A stretch of DNA of 64,000 bases from Prochlorococcus sp. HOT208_60m_808G21 (GCA_002026015.1 MWOY01000107.1:52236-116235); one strand, 5' to 3'. Positions 21,531 through 32,998 are shown, numbered from the stretch's first letter. The notes: generated by a model not told the origin, from the letters alone. Numbers and translations: made by a program.

Positions 21531-22680
21531 TTAATCCACCACCTAATAAAATTTCTCCTTTATAAAAAACTGCAGCTTGTCCAGGCGCTACCGAACTTTG
21601 ACTTTCTTCAAAAATTAATTTAAATGTTGTAGTTGTATTATCTAAATTTTTCAAAGGTATTAATGTACCTTTTACTGGATTACTTCTGTATCTGATTTGT
21701 GCTTCTACTTCTATCTCTTGCTCAGGTTCTTCGATTGAAACCCAATTAACCTTAATAATTATTGCTTCCTTATTTAATAGATCACTTTTATCTGCTACAT
21801 AAACTATGTTTTTTACCCTGTCTAAACTTTTTACATATAGTGGTTCCGGCCAAGCAATGCCCAACCCTTTTCTCTGACCTACTGTAAAGTGCTGAATTCC
21901 ATTGTGCGTCCCAAGGACTTTCCCATTTACATGCACAATTTCTCCTTCTTTGGGTTCTATGTGTTTGTCGATAAATATCTGCATTGATCCATAATGCTCA
22001 ACTAAACATAAATCTTGACTTTCTGGTTTTTGAGCAGTTCTAAGGCCTAATCTGAGGGCTTCCCTTCTAGTTTCTTCTTTTTTCATTTCACCAAGAGGGA
22101 ATTCTAATCTGCTTAATACTTCTTGAGAAAGAGAATAAAGAAAGTAACTTTGGTCTTTGTTTTCGTCAGCACCTCTAAGAAGAAGGAATTCCTTAAATAC
22201 AAGGCTCTTGCAATCAAGTGTTTTAGCATAAGATGATTTATTTATCCTTGCGTAATGTCCGGTCGCAATATGAGTAAAGTCTTTTTTACTTATTGCGTAA
22301 TTGAGCATCTCTTCAAACTTCACATTCTTGTTGCACATCGAACATGGAAGTGGAGTGAATCCTTTCTCATAGCTTTCAGTAGTTTTTTTAATTACCTCTC
22401 TTTCGAAAATTTCTCTTGAGTCAATTATTTTATGATTTATTCCCAAATCTTCACAAAGGCCAGCAGCATCTACTAATCCTTCAGAACAACAGGAGCCTTG
22501 TCCTTTCATTAGCCAAAGAGTTAGTCCCTCAACATTCCAGCCTCTTTCTACAAGAAGGGCAGCTGAAAGGGAACTATCTACGCCACCAGAAAGACCTACA
22601 ATAATATTTTTCTTCTTTTTAGTTTTATTATTAGAAGAAAAAAAGTTCTCTAATTTTTTATCCTTTTGTGTCTTTAACAT
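21523..22680 (-). CDS. mnmA: tRNA-specific 2-thiouridylase
   Basis: [66 protein letters not shown]. Confidence 0.96.
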   Translation of the reverse strand: MLKTQKDKKLENFFSSNNKTKKKKNIIVGLSGGVDSSLSAALLVERGWNVEGLTLWLMKGQGSCCSEGLVDAAGLCEDLGINHKIIDSREIFEREVIKKTTESYEKGFTPLPCSMCNKNVKFEEMLNYAISKKDFTHIATGHYARINKSSYAKTLDCKSLVFKEFLLLRGADENKDQSYFLYSLSQEVLSRLEFPLGEMKKEETRREALRLGLRTAQKPESQDLCLVEHYGSMQIFIDKHIEPKEGEIVHVNGKVLGTHNGIQHFTVGQRKGLGIAWPEPLYVKSLDRVKNIVYVADKSDLLNKEAIIIKVNWVSIEEPEQEIEVEAQIRYRSNPVKGTLIPLKNLDNTTTTFKLIFEESQSSVAPGQAAVFYKGEILLGGGLIS

Positions 22681-22726
22681 GGAAGTTTAAATTTTTGAAC
22701 AGTACTTCAATTGCTTTGTACTCATT

Positions 22727-24292
22727 ATGAATGAAATTGTATGGCCAACAATTGACTCTGAACATTTAATTGTTGATTCAAAGCAAATGTTGATATTGGA
22801 GAAAGAAATGTTTTCTGATGGAATGCCACAAGAAGCATTGATGGAAAAAGCTGGTATCCAAATTAGTAGATGGCTCTTAAAAAAGAAACCTCTTCTCAAG
22901 CATGGAATAACTGTTTTTATAGGTCCTGGGCATAATGGCGGGGATGGTGCAGTAATAGCTAGAGAGCTTTTTTTGAGAGGTTTTTATGTTCAGGTATGGT
23001 GTCCATTCCCGATAAAAAAAACATTAACAAATAATCACCTTAATTATCTTACATCTATTGGTGTCTCAAAATTAGTTGAGCCTCCTAATGCAAATGGGAA
23101 AGATCTTTGGATTGATGCAGTTTTTGGTAATAATCAAACACGAAAAGTTGATGATAAATTAATTAAACTGTTTAATCAAAAATTTCATAAAAAATCTGGA
23201 AAGGTAATAAGTATTGATATCCCAACAGGATTATGTCCTGATAAAGGAGAGCCTTTTTTAGATAACGCAGTAAAGGCAGACTATACCTTGGCCATTGGTC
23301 TTTATAAGATTGGGTTGACCCAAGATTCTGCTTTGCCTTTTATTGGAGAATTGCACCATATAGATGTGGGGATTCCTACTAGTAAACTGTCCAAAGTTGA
23401 TAAAAAGATTTTTAAGGTTACTTACAAAGATATAAAAAATATTGATTTACCTTCTTTACCAAAAAATTACAACAAATATCAAAGAGGTAGGACATTACTA
23501 ATAGCCGGAAGTGAAAAATATCCTGGTGCCGCATACTTGGCATTAAAAGGTGCTATATCAAGTGGAGCAGGCTTTATCTCTGCGGTCCTTCCTGGGATTG
23601 TTGCTGAATCTATTTGGCAAGTTGCCCCAGAAATAGTTTTAAAAGAAACTATGCAATCTAATCAAAATGGAAATGCGTCTTTATTTAGTGCATTAAAAAA
23701 TATTGATTTAACTGGGTTTGATTCATTAGCTGTCGGTCCAGGAATAGGAATTGATAATGATGATTGGCAAAAATCAAAAGACTATCTTATGGCTTTTGGA
23801 GGATTATTGATCTTGGATGCAGATGCACTTAATAGAATTTCGGAATCTAAGTTGGGGTCAAATTTCTTTTTAGAGAGAAAGTTTAAGACATGGATTACAC
23901 CACATAGCAAAGAATTTGGAAGATTATTTCCTGATATTAAATCTAAGACCAATGTTGGGCTAGCTAGTGATGCTGCAAAAGAATTCAATATCAGTATTTT
24001 GTTAAAAGGAGCTAATAGTATAGTTGCTGATAATAAAAAAGTATGGCAACTTTTTGGAACCGACTCTCAGACAGCTCGAGCTGGATTGGGTGATCTTTTA
24101 TTCGGTTTTGTAGCTGGTTGCTCTGCGATTGATTTAACCTTGTCTAGAAATATATCAACAGATTTTTTTGCTAAATATGTACTTTTGCATTCATTTGCTG
24201 CATCAAAGTGCAAAAGTGGGTCAAATGCTTCTGCTATTGGTGATGAACTGACAAAATTAGTGAGAAATATAAAAACGAGACAAATATCTTGA
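22727..24292 (+). CDS. nnr: bifunctional NAD(P)H-hydrate dehydratase/epimerase (YjeF)
   Basis: LMEKAGIQ, GPGHNGGDGAVIARELFLRGF, LLIAGSEKYPGAAYLALKGAISSGAGFISAVLP, ARAGLGDLLFGFVAG. Confidence 0.94.
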   Translation: MNEIVWPTIDSEHLIVDSKQMLILEKEMFSDGMPQEALMEKAGIQISRWLLKKKPLLKHGITVFIGPGHNGGDGAVIARELFLRGFYVQVWCPFPIKKTLTNNHLNYLTSIGVSKLVEPPNANGKDLWIDAVFGNNQTRKVDDKLIKLFNQKFHKKSGKVISIDIPTGLCPDKGEPFLDNAVKADYTLAIGLYKIGLTQDSALPFIGELHHIDVGIPTSKLSKVDKKIFKVTYKDIKNIDLPSLPKNYNKYQRGRTLLIAGSEKYPGAAYLALKGAISSGAGFISAVLPGIVAESIWQVAPEIVLKETMQSNQNGNASLFSALKNIDLTGFDSLAVGPGIGIDNDDWQKSKDYLMAFGGLLILDADALNRISESKLGSNFFLERKFKTWITPHSKEFGRLFPDIKSKTNVGLASDAAKEFNISILLKGANSIVADNKKVWQLFGTDSQTARAGLGDLLFGFVAGCSAIDLTLSRNISTDFFAKYVLLHSFAASKCKSGSNASAIGDELTKLVRNIKTRQIS

Positions 24293-24431
24293 AAGAAACA
24301 ATTTAAGAGAGTTATTTATAGTTTTAAACACAAAAGTATACAAATATTACTTGAAATCTGAAGCGCGCATTAAATATTTGGCCATTTCTTTAAAAGTGTA
24401 GGAAAGTTTTAATACCTAAAAAGGTCAACAA

Positions 24432-25373
24432 ATGGTTACATCATTACCAACCCAATCAGAACAACCGAAAAGGAGGAGTAATGATCCGATAAGTTGGTAT
24501 TTGCAGAATATTGGTAGAGTTCCTCTATTAACTCCTGCCGAAGAGATTGAATTGGGTAATCAAGTCCAGAAGATGATGATTCTTACAGAAGATGGACAAT
24601 TAAATGAAAAGATTAATGATTTTACCACTCAGCAAAAGCGAACAATAAAAATTGGTCGAAGAGCTAAAGAAAGAATGATGAAAGCTAATTTAAGATTAGT
24701 TGTCAGTGTGGCAAAAAAATATCAAGGTAAAGGATTGGAATTACTTGATTTAGTACAAGAAGGTTCTCTTGGTTTAGAGAGGGCTGTTGAAAAATTTGAT
24801 CCGACAAGAGGATATAAGTTTTCTACTTATGCCTTTTGGTGGATTAGGCAAAGTATGACAAGAGCAATTGCCTGTCAATCAAGAACAATTCGTTTACCTG
24901 TTCACTTAAGTGAAAGGTTAGCTTCTATTAGAAAAGTTAGTAGAGATTTGGCTCATAAGCTTGGTGCTATGCCAAGCAGAATTGAAATTGCAGAGGCAAT
25001 GGAAATTGATGTTGAAGAATTGGATTCTGTTTTAAGACAAGCTTTATCGACAAGTAGTTTAGATGCTCCAGTAAATGGTGATGATGGCAGGAGCTTTTTA
25101 GGTGATTTAATTGCAGATAGTAATAATGAAGAGCCTTTAGATCAAGTTGAACAGAAAATGCATCAAGAGCAACTTGGTAAGTGGTTAAGTCATTTAAGCG
25201 AGCAAGAACAACATGTTCTCAAACTAAGATTTGGACTTGATGCAAATGAGAGACATACGCTTGCAGAAATTGGAAGATTATTAGAAGTTTCTAGAGAAAG
25301 AGTAAGACAAGTTGAACTTAAGGCACTAAGAAAATTAAGGAATTTAACCAGAAAATTACCCAGCGGTATTTAA
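24432..25373 (+). CDS. RNA polymerase sigma-70 family factor (group 2-like)
   Basis: DPISWYLQNIGRVPLLTPAEEIELG, NLRLVVSVAKKYQGKGLELLDLVQEGSLGLERAVEKFDPTRGYKFSTYAFWWIRQSMTRAI, HTLAEIGRLLEVSRERVRQVELKALRKLR. Confidence 0.95.
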   Translation: MVTSLPTQSEQPKRRSNDPISWYLQNIGRVPLLTPAEEIELGNQVQKMMILTEDGQLNEKINDFTTQQKRTIKIGRRAKERMMKANLRLVVSVAKKYQGKGLELLDLVQEGSLGLERAVEKFDPTRGYKFSTYAFWWIRQSMTRAIACQSRTIRLPVHLSERLASIRKVSRDLAHKLGAMPSRIEIAEAMEIDVEELDSVLRQALSTSSLDAPVNGDDGRSFLGDLIADSNNEEPLDQVEQKMHQEQLGKWLSHLSEQEQHVLKLRFGLDANERHTLAEIGRLLEVSRERVRQVELKALRKLRNLTRKLPSGI

Positions 25374-25374
25374 T

Positions 25375-26448
25375 CTAATCTTCTGCCCAAATATATTTGG
25401 TTAATTCTTCTGAAGGAGGTTCAGGTGCTTCAATTGCATTTTTAACTGACTCTGATATTTCAGCATCAATTTTCTTTTCAATAATTTTTAATTCTTCTTC
25501 CGTAGCGAATTTACCGTCAATAATTTCTTGAGCTAATTTCTTAATAGGATCTCTTTTACCCCAAAACTCCTTCTCTTTTTCAGACCTTAATTCATCTGGA
25601 TCTGCAAGAGAATGCCCTCTATACCTATAAGTTAAACATTCTAAAAGTGTGGGCCCTTCTCCTGCCCTAGCTCGCTCAATTGCTCTTTGTGCTGCCCCTC
25701 TTACTGCTAGTACATCCATCCCATCAACTTCCTCGCCGTGCATGCCAAAAGCAGACGCTTTTCTCCAGATTTCAGGATTACTAGTAGCTCTATCATGAGC
25801 CATGCCAATAGCCCATTTATTATTTTCAACAACAAAAATTATGGGTAATTTCCATAACTGGGCCATATTTAAACATTCAAAAAACTGCCCATTATTGCAA
25901 GTCCCATCCCCAAAAAATGCTGCAGTTACCGCATCACTATTACTATTCCCAGCAACTTCTTTTTTGTATTTACTTGAAAAGGCTGCCCCTAAGGCAACTG
26001 GAATTCCCTCTCCAATAAATGCATATCCTCCGAGTAGGTGATGCTCTCTTGAAAATAAGTGCATGGATCCACCTCGGCCTTTACTACAACCAGTGGATTT
26101 ACCAAAAAGTTCACTCATTACTTCGAATGATGGAACTCCAGCACTTAGTGCATGAACATGATCGCGATAGGTACTACAAAACCAATCATGTTTCTTTTTC
26201 ATGGCGCCAATTATTCCCGTGCTTATAGCCTCTTGACCATTATATAAATGAACGAAACCAAACATTTTTCCCCTGTAATACATTTCTGCACACTTATCTT
26301 CAAACCTACGACCAAGCGTCATGTCTTCATAAAGAAATAATCCGGTTTCTCGATCTAATTCGGCTTTTTTTATGTCTTGAAGATTTGAGATTCTCTCTAC
26401 GTGTGTTTCCAAGAAAAATACCTTAACGAAGTTTTGATTTGTTAACAT
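25375..26448 (-). CDS. pdhA: pyruvate dehydrogenase E1 component alpha subunit
   Basis: [79 protein letters not shown]-terminal start uncertain. Confidence 0.95.
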   Translation of the reverse strand: MLTNQNFVKVFFLETHVERISNLQDIKKAELDRETGLFLYEDMTLGRRFEDKCAEMYYRGKMFGFVHLYNGQEAISTGIIGAMKKKHDWFCSTYRDHVHALSAGVPSFEVMSELFGKSTGCSKGRGGSMHLFSREHHLLGGYAFIGEGIPVALGAAFSSKYKKEVAGNSNSDAVTAAFFGDGTCNNGQFFECLNMAQLWKLPIIFVVENNKWAIGMAHDRATSNPEIWRKASAFGMHGEEVDGMDVLAVRGAAQRAIERARAGEGPTLLECLTYRYRGHSLADPDELRSEKEKEFWGKRDPIKKLAQEIIDGKFATEEELKIIEKKIDAEISESVKNAIEAPEPPSEELTKYIWAED

Positions 26449-26561
26449 TCTAAGCCGTGAAGGGCAATTTTCATGATTTTTTTTAATAACTCTGTAAGAC
26501 CTTATGAAAAAATTTTTTAACTTGATAAAATTTGTCTAAGAATTTTCAATAGGATATTTGT

Positions 26562-28667
26562 TTGGAACTTCCTTTAGACCATTTTCGTTTAATTGGCGTA
26601 AGCCCCTCTGCAACTTCTGAGGAAATATTAAGGGCGTTTCAATTGCGGTTAGATAAAACACCCGATGAAGGTTTTACTTATGAAGTTTTAACCCAAAGAT
26701 CTGAGTTGCTTCGACTTACTGCCGATCTACTTACAGATCCAGAAAGCAGAAGAGAGTACGAAAATTTGTTATTAAATGGGAATTCTGGATTGGATTTTTC
26801 TTCAAATAGAGAAGTAGCAGGATTAATACTTCTTTGGGAATCAGGTTCACCAAAAGAAGCTTTTAAAATTACGAGAAAAGCATTGCAACCCCCACAAACT
26901 CCAGCTTTAGGAAGTAGTAGGGAAGCTGATTTAACATTATTAGCTGCTTTAACAGCTAGAGATTCTGCAATCCAAGAACAACAGCTTAGATCCTATTCTA
27001 ACGCGGCAGACTTTATACAAGAAGGTATACAACTTCTGCAAAGAATGGGAAAGCTTGGAGAAATAAGAAAAGAACTTGAAGAAGATTTGGTTGCTTTGCT
27101 TCCTTACAGAATCCTAGATCTACTTAGTAGGGATCTAAATGATCAAGAGTCTCATAAAAAAGGCTTAAATATGTTGGAAAATTTAATAATCAAAAGAGGT
27201 GGTTTGGAAGGTAATAATAAATCTGAATATAAAGATTATTTAAATCAGCAAGAGTTTGAAGCTTTTTTTCAACAAATTAAGCCATTTTTGACAGTGCAAG
27301 AACAGATCGATTTGTTTCTTGAATTACAAAAAAGAGGATCATTAGAAGCAGGATTTTTGGCGTTTCTATCCTTAACAGCTATTGGTTTCTCCAGAAGAAA
27401 GCCGGAAAAATTATTCGAAGCGAGGAGAATTTTAAAGAAACTAAATTTATCAGGTCTTGATTCAATGCCTCTAATTGGTTGTCTAGATTTGCTTTTAGCT
27501 GATATTGACCAAGCCTCTGCAAGGTTTTCAAGTAGTTCCGATGAAAATTTACGAGATTGGCTTAACAACTATCCTGGAAATAAGTTAGAAGCAATATGTA
27601 TTTTTTGTAAAAATTGGTTAGAGAATGATGTTTTAGTTGGGTATAGAGACATTGACTTAAAACAGGTGGATTTAGATTCTTGGTTTGAAGATAGGGAAAT
27701 TCAAGAATTTATTGAAAAATTAGAAAAGAAATCAAATAAAATTGCTATTAGATCAAACCTTCAAAACCAACAAACTGAGAAGGAACCCGCCACAAAAACG
27801 ACTGAAGATTTAGATAATATATTAGGTAATATTGACGAAAGAAGATTACCTTGGCCTGGTGGCATAAAACAAGGCTATGAAAAGGTTGAGACCAAAGAGA
27901 TCGAATTCAATGAGGAATACTTTAAGAAAAAACCAATAGAGTTTTACAATTTTTTAATTGAAAAAATTGCTGAATTAAAATTTAGTTTTGGGGAATTCTT
28001 AAAGGATAAAGAGATAATTAATCGGTCTCCTTATTTAATTTATATCTATGCGTTTTTGATCTTATTTGCATTTGGTATTGGCGTTGGATTTTTAAGAAAT
28101 AATTTTAAAAAATCAATTCAAGACGAATCTATTGCTGAAAAACCATTAATTGTAAAAGATAAAAATCAAAAGATTAGTGAGAAAGATATTATTAAAGAAA
28201 TAAAAAAAAATCCTTCAAGTAAAGTAAATTCTATTTCTGAGAAATCTAATTCAATTATTTCCTATGAATTCAAAGAACTTAATACTGCTTCACCTTCTTT
28301 GGAAGATATAAGGAATTTAATTAATGGATGGCTTCTTAATAAAAGTAATTACTTAGAGGGAAAGGGTGAAATTAATCTTTCTAAGATTGTTAGTAAAGGT
28401 CTAATTGATCGAACAATCGAAGAAAGAAAGAACGATATCAAAAAAGGAATTTATAAGGAGATTAATTCCCAAATACTTAAAATTGATTTGGAATCGCAAA
28501 CTTCGTCTCGGATAGTTGTTTTAGTACAATTGAATTATCTGGAGAGGTTAGTAAAGAATTCTGGAGAATTTATTAATGAAACATCTTTAAATCCCCTTAA
28601 AGTTAAATATATTTTGGGTTTTTCAAATAAATCGTGGAAATTGGTTGATTTCGTGAGCGGCTTGTAA
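26562..28667 (+). CDS. ARC6/Ftn2 (ZipN)-like cell division protein
   Basis: N-terminal DnaJ-like domain LPLDHFRLIGVSPSATSEEILRAFQLRLDKTPDEGF, single TM, C-terminal DUF4101/IMS-like domain. Confidence 0.85.
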   Translation: MELPLDHFRLIGVSPSATSEEILRAFQLRLDKTPDEGFTYEVLTQRSELLRLTADLLTDPESRREYENLLLNGNSGLDFSSNREVAGLILLWESGSPKEAFKITRKALQPPQTPALGSSREADLTLLAALTARDSAIQEQQLRSYSNAADFIQEGIQLLQRMGKLGEIRKELEEDLVALLPYRILDLLSRDLNDQESHKKGLNMLENLIIKRGGLEGNNKSEYKDYLNQQEFEAFFQQIKPFLTVQEQIDLFLELQKRGSLEAGFLAFLSLTAIGFSRRKPEKLFEARRILKKLNLSGLDSMPLIGCLDLLLADIDQASARFSSSSDENLRDWLNNYPGNKLEAICIFCKNWLENDVLVGYRDIDLKQVDLDSWFEDREIQEFIEKLEKKSNKIAIRSNLQNQQTEKEPATKTTEDLDNILGNIDERRLPWPGGIKQGYEKVETKEIEFNEEYFKKKPIEFYNFLIEKIAELKFSFGEFLKDKEIINRSPYLIYIYAFLILFAFGIGVGFLRNNFKKSIQDESIAEKPLIVKDKNQKISEKDIIKEIKKNPSSKVNSISEKSNSIISYEFKELNTASPSLEDIRNLINGWLLNKSNYLEGKGEINLSKIVSKGLIDRTIEERKNDIKKGIYKEINSQILKIDLESQTSSRIVVLVQLNYLERLVKNSGEFINETSLNPLKVKYILGFSNKSWKLVDFVSGL

Positions 28668-28714
28668 TTACAAACTTCAAGATCATCTATAATAATTAAA
28701 AATACTTTTTAATA

Positions 28715-30193
28715 ATGTTTGATGAACTCTCGTCACGATTTGAAGATGCAGTAAAGGGTTTAAGAGGCGAAGCAAAAATTAGTGAAAATAATATAAACGA
28801 TGCCTTGAAGGAGGTAAAAAGAGCACTCCTTGATGCAGATGTTAGTTTGTCTGTAGTAAAAGAGTTTATTTCAGATGTCAAAGATAAAGCTATTGGAGAA
28901 GAAGTAGTAAGGGGTGTAAACCCAGGTCAAAAATTTATTGAAGTTGTAAATAAAGAATTGATTAACATTATGGGGAATGAAAATTCTCCATTAAACGAAA
29001 ATGAAAATAGTCCTACAGTCATTTTGATGGCTGGACTTCAGGGAGCGGGTAAAACAACTGCAACAGGAAAATTAGGACTTTATTTAAAAGAAAAAGATAA
29101 AAAAGTTCTTTTGGTGGCTGCAGATATTTATCGACCAGCAGCTGTAGAGCAGCTTAAAACATTGGGAAGTCAATATGAATTGGAAGTTTTTTCAGCTAAA
29201 GAAAAAAATAGCAAACCAGAAGAAATAGCAAAGGAAGCATTGAATTTTGCTAATGAAAATGATTTTAATTCGATAATTATTGATACCGCAGGAAGACTGC
29301 AAATTGATGATTCCATGATGAGTGAAATGGTTCGAATAAAAGAAGTTTCTAATCCTGATGAGGTTTTGCTTGTTGTTGATTCAATGATTGGGCAAGAAGC
29401 TGCAGACTTAACAAAATCATTTCATGAAAAAGTAGGAATTACAGGGGCGATATTAACTAAGTTGGATGGTGACTCAAGAGGTGGAGCTGCTTTATCGATA
29501 AGAAAAATAAGTGGTAAACCAATCAAATTTATAGGTGTAGGTGAAAAAATAGAGGCATTGCAACCATTTCATCCAGAGAGAATGGCCAGCAGAATTTTAG
29601 GCATGGGCGATGTATTGACACTTGTTGAAAAAGCACAAAAAGAAGTTGAACTTGCTGATGCAGAAGCGATGCAAAAGAAACTTCAAGAAGCGACTTTTGA
29701 TTTTAATGATTTTGTAAAGCAAATGAGATTAATTAAAAGAATGGGTTCACTTGGTGGATTGATTAAATTGATTCCTGGAATGAATAAAATAGATGATGGG
29801 ATGATAAAAGATGGAGAAGATCAACTTAAGAAAATAGAATCTATGATCTCTTCAATGACTCTTGAGGAGAAACAAAAACCCGAAGTTCTTGCCGCTCACC
29901 CCTCAAGAAGACAAAGAATCGCCCAAGGTAGCGGGTATGAAGCAAAAGATGTAGATAAAGTTTTAGCCGATTTTCAAAGAATGAGAGGTTTTATGAAACA
30001 AATGTCTAACGGAGGAATGCCAGGAATGGGAGGAATGCCAGGAATGGGAGGAATGCCTGGAATGGGAGGAATGCCTGGAATCGGAGGAATGCCTGGAATG
30101 GGAGGAATGCCTGGAATGGGAGGTATGAGTGGTAATAAGCCATTGAAAAAACAAAAAAGTAATAAAAAGAAAAAAGGTTTTGCCGATTTATAG
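28715..30193 (+). CDS. ffh: Signal recognition particle protein Ffh
   Basis: AGLQGAGKTTATGKLGLYL, DTAGRLQIDDSMM, TKLDGDSRGGAALS, Met-rich M domain. Confidence 0.97.
   Translation: MFDELSSRFEDAVKGLRGEAKISENNINDALKEVKRALLDADVSLSVVKEFISDVKDKAIGEEVVRGVNPGQKFIEVVNKELINIMGNENSPLNENENSPTVILMAGLQGAGKTTATGKLGLYLKEKDKKVLLVAADIYRPAAVEQLKTLGSQYELEVFSAKEKNSKPEEIAKEALNFANENDFNSIIIDTAGRLQIDDSMMSEMVRIKEVSNPDEVLLVVDSMIGQEAADLTKSFHEKVGITGAILTKLDGDSRGGAALSIRKISGKPIKFIGVGEKIEALQPFHPERMASRILGMGDVLTLVEKAQKEVELADAEAMQKKLQEATFDFNDFVKQMRLIKRMGSLGGLIKLIPGMNKIDDGMIKDGEDQLKKIESMISSMTLEEKQKPEVLAAHPSRRQRIAQGSGYEAKDVDKVLADFQRMRGFMKQMSNGGMPGMGGMPGMGGMPGMGGMPGIGGMPGMGGMPGMGGMSGNKPLKKQKSNKKKKGFADL
30011..30118 (+). repeat. 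six tandem 18-bp units encoding GGMPGM (one GGMPGI) in Ffh C-terminal tail
   Basis: Direct reading of GGAGGAATGCC(A/T)GGAATG repeats. Confidence 0.95.
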
Positions 30194-30247
30194 TTTCTAT
30201 ATTTTTACCTTTAAATGATATTATTATTAAAAACGTATTAATTTAAG

Positions 30248-30613
30248 ATGATTAAATTGCGCCTTAAGCGCTTTGGAAAGAAAAAAGAGGCAAGTTTCAG
30301 AATTGTTGCATGCAACAGTACTTCCAGAAGAGATGGTAGACCCCTGCAAGAACTAGGTTTTTATAATCCAAGAACAAAGGAAACCAGGCTTGACACAGAA
30401 GCTTTAAGAACAAGACTTACTCAGGGTGCTCAGCCAACTGATGTTGTGAGAACTTTATTAGAAAAGGGAGGGTTATTAGAAAAAACAGAAAGATCCTCTA
30501 TCGCAATTGGTAAAGCAAAGTTAGAGAAGGAAAAATTAGCTAAGGCTAAAACTAAAGACGAAGAAAATGATAGTAGTAAAGTTGAAAGCGAGGGTAATGA
30601 AGCTGAAAGCTAG
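30248..30613 (+). CDS. rpsP: 30S ribosomal protein S16
   Basis: [41 protein letters not shown]. Confidence 0.97.
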   Translation: MIKLRLKRFGKKKEASFRIVACNSTSRRDGRPLQELGFYNPRTKETRLDTEALRTRLTQGAQPTDVVRTLLEKGGLLEKTERSSIAIGKAKLEKEKLAKAKTKDEENDSSKVESEGNEAES

Positions 30614-30646
30614 TGATTTGTTAAATTTTTATTCTTTTTCAATAAC

Positions 30647-31606
30647 TTGATGAAAGAAGTTTCCAAAACTGGTCACTTCAAAATAGATTTGCCAAGCTCT
30701 GATGCCGCTACAGCATTATCTGGACCTGGTAATTCTTTCTTAAAAAAATTTGAGTCTCTTACAGGAGTTTCTTTAACTATAAGAGGCTTACAACTTGAAA
30801 TGAACGGTGTCATATCTAAAATTGAGAGAGCCTCAGCATTAGTAGAACTAACAAGACCAATTTGGGAACAAGGGTTAGAAGTCCCAGAGGTAGATCTTAA
30901 AGCGGCTTTAAGTTCCTTAAATATGGGCGAATCGTCTTCACATGCTGAACTAGGAAAAAAAATTCTTGCGCGTTCCAAAGAAGGAAGATATTTAAGACCA
31001 AGAACTATAAGGCAAAAAGAATATGTTGAATCAATTGAAAACTTTGATCTTACCTTTGCGATTGGTCCAGCTGGAACTGGTAAGACATTTTTAGCAACTG
31101 TTTGCGCGGCACGACTATTGAACGAAAAAAAAATTGAAAAAATTGTTTTAACCAGACCAGCTGTAGAAGCTGGTGAAAGTTTGGGATTCCTACCTGGTGA
31201 TTTGCAACAAAAAGTAGATCCATATTTAAGACCCTTATTTGATTCTTTACATAGTATTTTCGGGATTGACAGAACAAATTCGTTAATTGATAAGGGAATT
31301 ATTGAAGTTGCTCCTTTGGCATTTATGAGAGGCAGAACCTTAGACAACTCCATAGTTATCCTAGATGAAGCGCAAAATACTACTTGCTCTCAAATGAGAA
31401 TGTTTTTGACCAGATTAGGAGAAAGATCAAAAATGGTTGTAAATGGAGATATTACACAAATTGATTTAAAAAAAGATCAGGAAAGCGGCCTCATCGAAGC
31501 ATCGAGAATTTTCTCTGAAACTCAAGGTATAAAATTTTGTTTTTTAACTGTTGAAGATGTAGTTCGGCATCCTTTAGTTCAGAAAATTATTGAGGCTTAT
31601 CAATAA
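30647..31606 (+). CDS. phoH: PhoH-like ATPase
   Basis: FAIGPAGTGKTFLATVCAARLL, LTRPAVEAGESLGFLPGDLQQKVDPYLRPLFD, DEAQNTTCSQMRMFLTRLG. Confidence 0.94.
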   Translation: MMKEVSKTGHFKIDLPSSDAATALSGPGNSFLKKFESLTGVSLTIRGLQLEMNGVISKIERASALVELTRPIWEQGLEVPEVDLKAALSSLNMGESSSHAELGKKILARSKEGRYLRPRTIRQKEYVESIENFDLTFAIGPAGTGKTFLATVCAARLLNEKKIEKIVLTRPAVEAGESLGFLPGDLQQKVDPYLRPLFDSLHSIFGIDRTNSLIDKGIIEVAPLAFMRGRTLDNSIVILDEAQNTTCSQMRMFLTRLGERSKMVVNGDITQIDLKKDQESGLIEASRIFSETQGIKFCFLTVEDVVRHPLVQKIIEAYQ

Positions 31607-31680
31607 CTTCATAACTCTGGAGATCCGTACCCTGAAATTTTAAAAATCGAGTAGAATAAAATCATATTTTAAAAAAGAAA

Positions 31681-32418
31681 ATGCCAGCAAGTAGTAATTT
31701 CAATCAAGCTATTCGTGAAGCACAAACCAGTTCAATTGTTGGACCTAATGTTGTTCAAAAAGCTTTACCTTACGTTGGTGGAGGTATGGTTCTAACTTCT
31801 TTAGGCGTTTTAGCTGGTGTCTCACTCATAGCAACAAATCCTCAGCTTTTCCAGCCTCTTTCAATAGTTGCATTAATTGCAGAATTGGTTTTGTTTTTTA
31901 TAGCCACAAGTGCTGCAAATAATGCAAATAATGCGAAGGCCCTACCCTTGTTGACAGGATTTAGTTTGTTAACTGGATTCACCTTAAGTGGAATAGTTGC
32001 TTTAGCAATAGGAACTATTGGTATTGGTTCGGTTGGAACAGCTGCCTTAGCCACCGGTATAACTTTCGTTATTGCCTCTTACACTGGCCAAAGAATGAGT
32101 GATAGTGTTGGTCAGGCACTAAGTGGGGTAGTTGGTCTTGGGTTAATAGGACTACTTATAGCAATGTTTGTCCAATTAATTGGAGGATTCTTTGCTCCAG
32201 GCGTTTTTGGAGGTTCAGGACTTGAGTTGATAATTGCAGGATTTGGAACTGTCTTATTCGTTGCAATGTCATTTGTCGATTTCTATACAATGCCAAGAAG
32301 ATATAACGATGATCAATACCTTGCAGGGGCTTTAGGTATGTATCTAACTTATATAAATCTTTTTGTCTTTATATTGAGATTAATGATTGCACTTCAAGGC
32401 GGAGGAAGAAGAGACTAA
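31681..32418 (+). CDS. Bax inhibitor-1/YccA-family multi-TM protein
   Basis: Seven hydrophobic segments; SFVDFYTMPRRYNDDQYLAGALGMYLTYINLFVFILRLMIALQGG C-terminal BI-1 signature. Confidence 0.82.
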   Translation: MPASSNFNQAIREAQTSSIVGPNVVQKALPYVGGGMVLTSLGVLAGVSLIATNPQLFQPLSIVALIAELVLFFIATSAANNANNAKALPLLTGFSLLTGFTLSGIVALAIGTIGIGSVGTAALATGITFVIASYTGQRMSDSVGQALSGVVGLGLIGLLIAMFVQLIGGFFAPGVFGGSGLELIIAGFGTVLFVAMSFVDFYTMPRRYNDDQYLAGALGMYLTYINLFVFILRLMIALQGGGRRD

Positions 32419-32442
32419 AAAAATTACGTAAATAACTAAACT

Positions 32443-32470
32443 AAAAGCGTAGATTCATTTCTACGCTTTT
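32443..32470. terminator. hairpin terminator between convergent genes
   Basis: AAAAGCGTAGA (32443-32453), loop TTCATT, TCTACGCTTTT (32460-32470) followed by T-rich sequence; A-tract on the other side makes it plausible in both directions. Confidence 0.75.
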
Positions 32471-32998
32471 TTATTGGGCTATATCAAGAATTTGTTTTTT
32501 AATAAATTCCTTTTGCTCTGTGTCATACTTTACTGATTTATCAAAACTATTGCCCATATGATCTAAGTCTTTAAGGACTTGATTGACAGATTTTGTAACT
32601 GACTTAGTTTCTAAGAGTCTTAAAATAGCCTTACATCTATCTGAAATGTTTTCCGATGTTATCTCATATTTATGATTATTATCTCTTCGATGAATAATAA
32701 TTTGAGCAGAACTCATTATTAAATTTTTTACTACTATGTCTGTTACAGCATCTCCTCCTTCGTTCAGTTTGTAAATTAGTGAAAAAGGAAGTTTATCTAA
32801 TAAAAAACAATCTTTATCAGATAAAGCGTATGCAAAAAATCCTCTGAGTCCATTTCTTGTTTTAGTTAGCTCTGCGATTCTATCTGCTAAAACCTCTTCG
32901 CTGAGTAAATCTTCACCCCACTCTTTGCACCATTGTGCGGATATATTTATTGCTTGCGTGAACGAAGCTTCTTTTAAATCTATGGTTTTTTTTTCCAT
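32471..32998 (-). CDS. conserved cyanobacterial hypothetical protein
   Basis: 175 aa ORF with coding-like composition, no recognised domain. Confidence 0.7.
   Translation of the reverse strand: MEKKTIDLKEASFTQAINISAQWCKEWGEDLLSEEVLADRIAELTKTRNGLRGFFAYALSDKDCFLLDKLPFSLIYKLNEGGDAVTDIVVKNLIMSSAQIIIHRRDNNHKYEITSENISDRCKAILRLLETKSVTKSVNQVLKDLDHMGNSFDKSVKYDTEQKEFIKKQILDIAQ

Noticed and set aside
30011-30118. Tandem repeats considered as a CRISPR-like array
   Set aside because: Units are contiguous 18-mers with no spacers and lie within the ffh coding frame.
29963-30154. 63 aa His/Ser-repeat ORF
   Set aside because: Antisense translation of the ffh GGMPGM repeats.
30673-31353. 226 aa minus-strand ORF
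   Set aside because: Antisense shadow of phoH; no recognisable domain.
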